Shown piece by piece: positions 6,677 to 11,707 of a stretch of 11,707 nt of DNA (position 1 is its first letter; every line of letters begins with the position of its first letter). The stretch comes from an uncultured Verrucomicrobiota bacterium (GTDB lineage Bacteria; Verrucomicrobiota; Verrucomicrobiia; Limisphaerales; UBA9464). Below the pieces are notes generated by a model, which was not told where the DNA came from, did no database searches, and saw only the letters and a list, made by a program, of their open reading frames with translations. The position numbers and the translations under genes are program-made. The stretch spans positions 1 through 11,707 of the forward strand of contig CAIYFP010000271.1 in NCBI GenBank assembly GCA_903925515.1. Reading direction: 5' to 3'.

Positions 6677-8194
6677 ATGTCTGAGCCTGTGACTGGAATG
6701 GAGGCGCCGCCTCCGGACATTCCATTCCTTCCTGCTGACGCCCCCGTGGCGTCGGGCGTTGGAGGCAAGCCCCGCCATGATTTCGGGGGGCGTCGTCGAG
6801 GGGTGGACTTGTCCCGGATCGACCGGTTGCCGCCGCACTCGATCGAGGCCGAGCAAGGGGTGCTTGGGTGCGCCCTGCTTGAGCCCGCGGAGTCGGTGGG
6901 CCAGTGCATCGAGCGGCTCAAGGGCGGCGGGGAGACGTTCTACGACCTCCGACACCGGACGATCTACGAGGTGCTGGTGTCGATGTACGACGGCAAGGAG
7001 CCGGTCGATCTGATCACCTTGGGCCAGCGCTTGAAGGACGCGGGTCAGATCGACGGGGTGGGAGGGCTGGCGTACCTGTCCGAGCTCATGGACGCGGTCC
7101 CCAGCGCGGCCAACCTCTCGTACTACCTCGACATCGTCCGGGAGAAGCATGTCCTTCGACGCGTGCTGTCCACGTGTTCGGAGGCGGTGAGCAAGGTGCA
7201 CGAGTACGAGGGCGCCGTGGATTCGCTCCTCGACGAGGTGGAGCGGGACATCCTGAAGATCAGCCAGGACCGGTCCGAGAACACGAACCGCACCATCCGG
7301 GAGTTGGTTCACTCGGCGGTGGACATGATCCAGGACTTCCACCAGCGGAAGGGCGGCTTGACGGGTTTGCCGACGGGGTTCCCGGACCTTGACAAGATGA
7401 CAAGTGGTTTGCAGCCGGCCGACATGGTCGTCATCGCGGCTCGGCCCTCGATGGGCAAGACGTCGCTCGCGATGAACATTGCGGAGCATGTCGCCGTGGA
7501 GGCTGGCCTGCCGGTTGGGGTGTTCAGCCTTGAGATGACTTCGGAGTCGCTCGTCATGCGCATGCTTTGCTCCCTTGCGAGGGTCAACGGCCGGCTGATC
7601 CGGGACGGCTTCCTTTCGGAGGGCGACTTCCGCCGCCTGACCGCGGCGGCGGCGAAGCTGAGCCGTGCGCCAATCCACATCGACGACACCCCGGGTCTCT
7701 CCATCTTGCAGCTTCGCGCGCGCGCGCGGCGCATGTGGCAGCAGCATGGGGTGAAGCTCTTCGTGATCGACTACCTGCAGTTGATGCACTCGACGTCCAA
7801 GAAGGCGGCGGACAGCCGTCAGCAGGAGGTCTCGGAGCTGTCCAACGGCGTGAAGGCGCTCGCCAAGGAACTCAAGGTTCCCGTGATCGTCCTGTGCCAG
7901 CTCAACCGAGAGCTCGAGAAGGACAAGGACCGGAAGCCCAAGCTGTCCGACCTTCGCGAGTCCGGCGCCATCGAGCAGGATGCCGACCTGGTGGGGTTGC
8001 TCTACAAGCCGGCCGCCGAGGACGACGACCAGCGCCGGGACCAGCCGGACTCCCGCGACGACGGCATGGCCGCCACGCCGGTGAACCTTCTCATTGCCAA
8101 GCAACGCAACGGCCCGACCGGCGACGTCTGCCTCACGTTCCTGAAGGGCATCACGCGCTACGAGTCCGCCTCCAAGATCGCGTCATCCGAGTAG
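6677..8194 (+). CDS. dnaB: Replicative DNA helicase DnaB
   Basis: DnaB is the hexameric ring helicase that unwinds DNA at the replication fork. The 505-residue product has a Pro/Gly-rich N-terminal extension (1-50) not needed for the family, then the DnaB N-terminal domain (about 52-155, starting PPHSIEAEQGVLG). A linker leads to the RecA-like core. Walker A is ARPSMGKTS (255-263, Lys261), the catalytic Glu is in FSLEM (Glu286), Walker B is LFVIDYLQLM (361-370, Asp365), and CQLNRELE and SDLRESGAIEQDAD follow. The KQRNGPTG segment (475-482) holds the arginine-finger region. There is no intein or other insertion. The ATG at 6677 is 77 bases past the terminator, so a separate promoter is expected, although I cannot point to one. 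Confidence 0.97.
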   Translation: MSEPVTGMEAPPPDIPFLPADAPVASGVGGKPRHDFGGRRRGVDLSRIDRLPPHSIEAEQGVLGCALLEPAESVGQCIERLKGGGETFYDLRHRTIYEVLVSMYDGKEPVDLITLGQRLKDAGQIDGVGGLAYLSELMDAVPSAANLSYYLDIVREKHVLRRVLSTCSEAVSKVHEYEGAVDSLLDEVERDILKISQDRSENTNRTIRELVHSAVDMIQDFHQRKGGLTGLPTGFPDLDKMTSGLQPADMVVIAARPSMGKTSLAMNIAEHVAVEAGLPVGVFSLEMTSESLVMRMLCSLARVNGRLIRDGFLSEGDFRRLTAAAAKLSRAPIHIDDTPGLSILQLRARARRMWQQHGVKLFVIDYLQLMHSTSKKAADSRQQEVSELSNGVKALAKELKVPVIVLCQLNRELEKDKDRKPKLSDLRESGAIEQDADLVGLLYKPAAEDDDQRRDQPDSRDDGMAATPVNLLIAKQRNGPTGDVCLTFLKGITRYESASKIASSE

Positions 8195-8252
8195 GTCGCC
8201 CCCGTCCTTGCGCGCCGTTTCAACGGGCAAGGACCAGCAAGCGGCCGGTCCA

Positions 8253-8342
8253 ACCCAAGTCCCCGCGCAAGGAGGAGGGGAGCCTTCGGTCCCCAAGCGG
8301 GCGTGTTGTGTCAGGCTGCGTGCCCACACGCCATCGTGGCGG
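8253..8342 (+). repeat. Dispersed repeat B, copy 2
   Basis: This is the inverted counterpart of 712-803. Bases 8312-8342 are identical to the reverse complement of 712-742, and the preceding 60 bases are similar, sharing GGAGGAGGG. The hairpin GCGTG-CCCA-CACGC lies at 8318-8331. It begins about 60 bases after the dnaB stop codon. Confidence 0.7.
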
Positions 8343-8403
8343 ATGCGCATGAACCCCAGCTTGGGCAACCCGGAGATCGCGTTCCTCGCATGTTGGCGGC
8401 ATG

Positions 8404-8487
8404 GCGTGAGGAAGTCCCCGCTTCATGCAACAGGGAAGCATGGCTTGGGACGGATGGGATTCTTGCACGCCAAGAGGCCAAGGGGCC
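8404..8487 (+). repeat. Dispersed repeat A, copy 2
   Basis: It matches 141-225 at both ends (25 of 29 bases at the left end, and the CACGCCAAGA block at the right) with a diverged middle. Upstream bases CCTCGCATG (8384-8392) and CATGGCGTGAGG (8400-8411) form an imperfect inverted repeat; copy 1 has a tighter TCCTC/GAGGA hairpin at 136-149 in the same relative place. Confidence 0.55.
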
Positions 8488-8606
8488 CAGCCTTGTCCAC
8501 TGTCCGGCGGCGCAGCGTGGGGCGAGAACCGGGCATTCCAGAACTGCTTGTGCGCGGATCAGGGAGCAACCCCGGCGGTTGAACTGCGCGGGGAGCGCGG
8601 GCAAGA

Positions 8607-9425
8607 ATGTCGCCCGTGTCGAACCGGATCGAGGAACGCTTTCGGAGGCTTCGCGAAGAACGCCGCAAGGGATTGGTCGTGTACATCGGGGCAGGGGACC
8701 CCGACCTTGAGGCAACGCGTCGGCTGACGTTGGCCTTGGACCGCGCCGGGGTTGACGTGGTGGAGCTGGGCGTGCCGTTCAGCGATCCCTTGGCGGACGG
8801 CATCGTGAACCAGCTTGCAGCCCAGCGTGGCCTTGCCTCCGGCACGACCCCGCCCAAGGTCCTCGCGACCGTCGCGGCGATCCGGCGCGAGTCCGAGGTT
8901 CCTGTCGTCCTTTACATCTACTTCAACCTTCTGCACCGCGTTGGCCTTGCGAACTTCATACGGGATGCGGCGGCGGCCGGCGTTGATGGCTTGCTGGTGC
9001 TCGACCTGCCTCCCGAGGAGGCCGACGAGTATGAAGGGCTGATGCGGGACGCCGGGATGTGTCCCATCTGGCTCGTGGCTCCGACGACCCCCGAGGCTCG
9101 CGTCGAGCGGATCGCGCGCCGTGCCAAGGGCTTCATCTACTACGTCTCGCGCGAGGGCGTCACCGGGATGCAAGCCTCGGTCAGCACCACGATCGCCGAC
9201 ATGACCGCCCGCATTCGCCGGCATTCGGACCTGCCCATCGCCGTGGGCTTCGGCATCTCCAATCCCGAGCAAGCCCGCGAGGTCGCCCGCCATGCGGAGG
9301 CCATTGTCGTGGGCTCCGCGATCGTTCATCGGGTGGCCACCCACGGACAGGATCCCGCGATGCCGGATCAGGTGGGGGCCTTCGCGGCCGAGTTGGCTCG
9401 CGCCGTGGCGGAGGTGTCGGCCTAG
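8607..9425 (+). CDS. trpA: Tryptophan synthase alpha chain
   Basis: TrpA cleaves indole-3-glycerol phosphate to indole and glyceraldehyde 3-phosphate, and passes indole to TrpB. The 272-residue TIM barrel has VVYIGAGDPD (24-33), VVELGVPFSDPLADG (51-65) with the catalytic Glu53 and Asp64, the DLPPEEADEY block (133-142), FIYYVSREGVTG (176-187), and the phosphate-binding IAVGFGISNP (211-220) and VVGSAIV (234-240). Loop 2 after DPLADG reads IVNQLAAQRGLASGTT instead of the usual P.IQ pattern, and SREG replaces SVTG; both look like lineage variants. The ATG at 8607 is used; a GTG three codons later (8616) is an alternative. No trpB is adjacent, so partner genes must lie elsewhere. A separate mannose-1-phosphate gene follows after 67 bp. 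Confidence 0.95.
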   Translation: MSPVSNRIEERFRRLREERRKGLVVYIGAGDPDLEATRRLTLALDRAGVDVVELGVPFSDPLADGIVNQLAAQRGLASGTTPPKVLATVAAIRRESEVPVVLYIYFNLLHRVGLANFIRDAAAAGVDGLLVLDLPPEEADEYEGLMRDAGMCPIWLVAPTTPEARVERIARRAKGFIYYVSREGVTGMQASVSTTIADMTARIRRHSDLPIAVGFGISNPEQAREVARHAEAIVVGSAIVHRVATHGQDPAMPDQVGAFAAELARAVAEVSA

Positions 9426-9492
9426 GCGATGGCGGGCCGAGCGACGCGAGTCCTTTCAGCAAGCATCACGCAGCAGTCATCCAATCCAGCCC

Positions 9493-10713
9493 ATGCGAAC
9501 CCAACCCAGGAAAAACGAGCCCAAGTCACGCGCCAAGGCCCCTCCACGGACCGCGCCGGCCGTGTCGCGCCCGGCCCGCAAGCCCGCCGCCCGCAAGTCA
9601 TCCAACCGCTTCGTCGTGATCATGGCGGGTGGGCGTGGCGAGCGTTTCTGGCCGGTGTCCCGCGAGAAAACCCCCAAGCAACTCATCCGGTTGCTGGGCG
9701 AACGGTCCTTCCTTCAGCAGGCCGTGGACCGGGTCCGGCCGATGGTTCCGGCCGGGAACATCATCATCATCACCAACGCGGCCCAGGCGGCGGAGGTCCG
9801 GCGCCAGCTTCCCGAGCTGCCCAAGGGCAACGTCGTGGCCGAGCCGGTTGGGCGCGACACCTGTCCGGCCGTCGCGCTCGGTGCGGCCGTCGTGGGTGCC
9901 CGTTCCACCTCCGCCGTCATGGCGGTCTTGCCTGCCGACCATGTCATCCCGGACGAGGCCAAGTTTCGGCAGGTGCTCGCGGATTCATTCGCCTTGGCCG
10001 AGCGCGGCCAGGTCATCGTGACGATTGGCATCCCGCCCACGGAGCCCGCGACGGGCTACGGCTACATCCATGCGGGGGACGCCTTGCCCACGCCGCCGGG
10101 CGCCGAGTCGAGCAAGACATCCTTTGCCAAGGTCCTGCGCTTCGTGGAGAAGCCCCCGCATGAGAAGGCCGTGGAATATCTTTCGACGGGCCAGTACCGA
10201 TGGAACGCGGGCATGTTCGTATGGTCGTTCGTGACGGTGACCAACGGCCTTCAGGCACACCAACCCGAGATGTTCGCGGCCTGCCAGCGTTGGTTTGACG
10301 CGGCGTCGAAGGGCTCCGCCCGCCTTGCGAGGGTCCTCGCAACCGACTACCCCGGGCTTCGCAAGATCTCCATCGACTACGCCTTGCTTGAAAAGGCCCA
10401 AAACGTCGTCGTCGCCGACGGCACCTTTGACTGGGACGACCTCGGCGCATGGACCGCCTTGGCAAGGCATGTCCGGCAGGACCCGGAGGGCAACGCCGCC
10501 GTCGCGGACCTTGTCCATGTCGATGCCGCCCGAAACATCGTGTACGACGCCCGCAGCGCGCGTCGCACGCCGGTCGCTCTCGTGGGGGTCCAGGACAGCA
10601 TCATCGTCCTTGCTGACGACGCCGTGTTGGTGGCGGCGAAGAACGAGGCCCAGAAGATCAAGGAGCTCGTGCGCAAGCTGGGCGCGGATGGTCGCCACGC
10701 GGGGTTGGTTTAG
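9493..10713 (+). CDS. manC: Mannose-1-phosphate guanylyltransferase (GDP-mannose pyrophosphorylase)
   Basis: The enzyme joins GTP and mannose 1-phosphate to make GDP-mannose, a donor for polysaccharide and glycan synthesis. The nucleotidyltransferase motifs appear in order: MAGGRGERFWPVSREKTPKQ (44-63, nucleotide loop), AEPVGRDTCPAVALG (116-130), LPADH (146-150), GYGYI (188-192), FVEKP (217-221), WNAGMFVWS (237-245), IDYALLEKA (294-302) and FDWDDLGAW (312-320). At 406 residues it is the single-function form without a fused C-terminal phosphomannose isomerase domain. The first ~38 residues are a Lys/Arg/Pro/Ala-rich extension ahead of the Rossmann fold; it may be real or reflect a start further in. 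The frame is open to 9292 inside trpA, and the ATG at 9493 is the first past that gene. The TAG stop is the first TAG of a direct repeat. The symbol manC is by family resemblance. Confidence 0.9.
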   Translation: MRTQPRKNEPKSRAKAPPRTAPAVSRPARKPAARKSSNRFVVIMAGGRGERFWPVSREKTPKQLIRLLGERSFLQQAVDRVRPMVPAGNIIIITNAAQAAEVRRQLPELPKGNVVAEPVGRDTCPAVALGAAVVGARSTSAVMAVLPADHVIPDEAKFRQVLADSFALAERGQVIVTIGIPPTEPATGYGYIHAGDALPTPPGAESSKTSFAKVLRFVEKPPHEKAVEYLSTGQYRWNAGMFVWSFVTVTNGLQAHQPEMFAACQRWFDAASKGSARLARVLATDYPGLRKISIDYALLEKAQNVVVADGTFDWDDLGAWTALARHVRQDPEGNAAVADLVHVDAARNIVYDARSARRTPVALVGVQDSIIVLADDAVLVAAKNEAQKIKELVRKLGADGRHAGLV

Positions 10714-10828
10714 CCGGAACGATTCAGTTGGATCGGTCGTGCTTGCTGGATCTTCTTTCGCAAGAGCTTCGTCCTTCGCTCGTTACGGGCCGCGAGCTGG
10801 CCCGCGCCTCGCTCACTCCTCGGCTTGC
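10710..10828 (+). repeat. 119-bp direct repeat, left copy, before the DUF2200 gene
   Basis: It matches 11446-11564 without gaps at 115 of 119 positions; offset 736 bases. It starts TTAGCCGGAACGAT, so its TAG is the stop codon of the preceding gene. An internal hairpin has 6-bp arms CGGGCC (10786-10791) and GGCCCG (10799-10804) around the loop GCGAGCT. Three of the four differences between copies are in that loop and one is at 10724. Similarity continues for a few bases with a one-base gap. Both copies keep an open frame reading LDRSCLLDLLSQELRP, but this resembles no family I know, so I treat it as non-coding. Confidence 0.97.
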
Positions 10829-10904
10829 CACAACATCGACGGCGCCCATCCCGAGCGTCCGCTTTGAATTCCATCGGACTCAACCTCCCGCATTGCTTCA
10901 TTCC

Positions 10905-11264
10905 ATGACGTCGCGACCTCGCATTTTCGGCATGGCCTTCGGGCGCGTGTATCCCCTGTACGTGGCCAAGGCGGAGAGGAAGGGGCGGACCAAGGCGGAG
11001 GTGGACGCGGTCATCGAGTGGTTGACCGGGTACGGGGCGGACGAGGTTTTGCGGCACGTGGGCGAGGGGACGGACATGGAGGCGTTCTTCCAGTTGGCGC
11101 CGAGGCCGAACCCGGCCCGTGCACGGGTGCGGGGGGTGGTTTGCGGGGTTCGGGTGGAGGAGGTGGAGGACCCCGTGATGCGTGAGATCCGCATCCTGGA
11201 CAAGTTGGTGGACGAGTTGGCCAAGGGGCGGGCGATGGAGAAGATCCTGCGACGGGATGAGTGA
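10905..11264 (+). CDS. DUF2200 family protein
   Basis: The 119-residue protein matches DUF2200 (PF09966) over its full length. Recognisable blocks are RIFGMAFGRVYPLYVAKAERKGRTK, VIEWLTGYG, the FFQLAP...NP segment, VRGVVCGVRVEEVEDPVMREIR, and the C-terminal LDKLVDELAKGRAMEKILR. It is small, with no signal peptide or membrane segment, and is probably cytoplasmic. The family's function is not established. The frame is open to 10728 into the left direct repeat, but the ATG at 10905 gives the family's normal start. No Shine-Dalgarno is seen. The gene sits between two near-identical 119-bp direct repeats and follows manC by 191 bp, so it may be a separate transcription unit or a small inserted cassette. 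Confidence 0.9.
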   Translation: MTSRPRIFGMAFGRVYPLYVAKAERKGRTKAEVDAVIEWLTGYGADEVLRHVGEGTDMEAFFQLAPRPNPARARVRGVVCGVRVEEVEDPVMREIRILDKLVDELAKGRAMEKILRRDE

Positions 11265-11445
11265 TGTGAACCGCGCCGATGTCCGGCATGGGCGACTCTG
11301 TTGGCATCGGGTGGGATTGCTGCTCGAATGGGACGGGCAGCGGAGGGCGGATCGGTCCCGCAGGGCAGGGGCGTGGAGTGGCGGCCATGGACGGGCGCGC
11401 TCCCAGCGTCGAGCGATCCACGGCGTGTTCTGGATCACCCACGAC
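11265..11445. other. Spacer between DUF2200 gene and right direct repeat
   Basis: This 181-base stretch has no counterpart between the left repeat and the DUF2200 start. It contains no convincing gene, T-tailed terminator or internal repeat that I can see. If the repeats mark the ends of a unit, this spacer belongs to it. Confidence 0.5.
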
Positions 11446-11564
11446 TTAGCCGGAACGATGCAGTTGGATCGGTCGTGCTTGCTGGATCTTCTTTCGCAAG
11501 AGCTTCGTCCTTCGCTCGTTACGGGCCTGGAACTGGCCCGCGCCTCGCTCACTCCTCGGCTTGC
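11446..11564 (+). repeat. 119-bp direct repeat, right copy, after the DUF2200 gene
   Basis: It is the same sequence as 10710-10828 at 115 of 119 bases. The hairpin arms CGGGCC (11522-11527) and GGCCCG (11535-11540) are unchanged; the loop is TGGAACT instead of GCGAGCT. It begins TTAGCCGG, as does the left copy, but here no known gene ends on its TAG. No inverted terminal repeats or target duplication were recognised. Confidence 0.97.
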
Positions 11565-11707
11565 ACAAGCATCTGCTTCGCAATCACTTCCGTCCCAACT
11601 GAACCTAAAAACGGCCGTTGGGGCGGGGATCAGCCATCCCCCCGTGGAGCCGAAGGCTCGGCCCGTGCCGTAGGCCGCGTGCCCTCACGCGGCGGCAAGG
11701 ATGCCCC
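11565..11707. other. Right-edge non-coding stretch with hairpins
   Basis: No gene is apparent. GGGGAT/ATCCCC (11625-11630 with 11636-11641) and GCCGCGTG/CACGCGGC (11674-11681 with 11686-11693, loop CCCT) form perfect stems. The second resembles the GCGTG/CACGC hairpin in repeat B and may be part of a third, partial copy cut off by the window edge. Neither is followed by a T-run. Confidence 0.5.

Larger units (their letters stand above)
8195..8606. other. Non-coding stretch carrying dispersed repeats
   Basis: No credible gene is seen between dnaB and trpA. The segment holds copy 2 of repeat B (8253-8342) and copy 2 of repeat A (8404-8487), separated by about 60 bases. No T-tailed terminator hairpin was found after dnaB. 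The final ~25 bases form the trpA leader, with a GGGGAG motif 11 bases before its ATG. Confidence 0.65.

Noticed and set aside
5738..8104. A 788-codon open frame on the minus strand opposite ssb, rplI and dnaB
   Set aside because: It lies antisense to three well-identified genes and is rich in Arg, His, Leu and Val, the usual shadow of a GC-rich coding strand. It shows no domain.
8195..8606. A dnaB terminator or a small RNA gene
   Set aside because: Hairpins are present, but none has a downstream T-run and no promoter-like sequence was identified.
10710..11552. A 280-codon minus-strand frame spanning both direct repeats and the DUF2200 gene
   Set aside because: It is antisense to a recognised family and its ends lie in non-coding repeats.
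11451..11673. Possible small protein in the right direct repeat (LDRSCLLDLLSQELRP...)
   Set aside because: The open frame appears in both repeat copies but diverges right after them, has no ribosome-binding site and matches no family known to me. It is better explained as a non-coding repeat.
1..11707. tRNA or rRNA genes
   Set aside because: No cloverleaf with the T-loop GGTTCGAATCC-type motif, and no rRNA-like sequence, was seen on either strand.

Overview
The window is GC-rich bacterial chromosome, most likely from the Verrucomicrobiota (a Pedosphaera/Limisphaerales-like lineage is my best guess). The clues are a pseudopilin with an N-terminal prepilin signal and a C-terminal H-Xn-DGHVE motif (an architecture abundant in Verrucomicrobiota, Planctomycetota and Lentisphaerota), the gene order prs-rplY-pth-rpsF-ssb-rplI-dnaB, frequent GTG starts and weak Shine-Dalgarno signals. 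The taxonomic call is inference; no rRNA gene is present.

Layout. Positions 1-121 are the 3' end (domains V and VI) of a group II intron whose body lies upstream of the window. Positions 122-884 hold no convincing gene but several hairpins and two kinds of dispersed repeat. Two minus-strand genes follow: the pseudopilin (885-1634) and a YaeQ-like PD-(D/E)XK-fold protein (1827-2375). From 2629 everything is on the plus strand: prs (PRPP synthetase), rplY/ctc (bL25), pth (peptidyl-tRNA hydrolase), rpsF (bS6), ssb and rplI (bL9), ended by a clear intrinsic terminator at 6574-6599. dnaB (replicative helicase) follows it. Positions 8195-8606 are non-coding and carry second copies of both repeats seen at 122-884. 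Next come trpA (tryptophan synthase alpha), a mannose-1-phosphate guanylyltransferase gene, and a small DUF2200 gene.

The core of the window is a housekeeping block. prs supplies PRPP for nucleotide, histidine and tryptophan synthesis. bL25, bS6, bL9 and Pth serve translation, and SSB and DnaB serve the replication fork. rpsR, which often sits between ssb and rplI in other bacteria, is absent here. trpA and the GDP-mannose gene look like independent units.

I see no defence island, CRISPR array, biosynthetic cluster or other clearly novel multi-gene system. The most unusual structure is a pair of 119-bp direct repeats (115/119 identical) that bracket the DUF2200 gene at 10710-10828 and 11446-11564. 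Three of their four differences fall in the loop of a conserved internal hairpin. Next come the two dispersed intergenic repeat families shared by 122-884 and 8195-8606, and the intron tail at the left edge.
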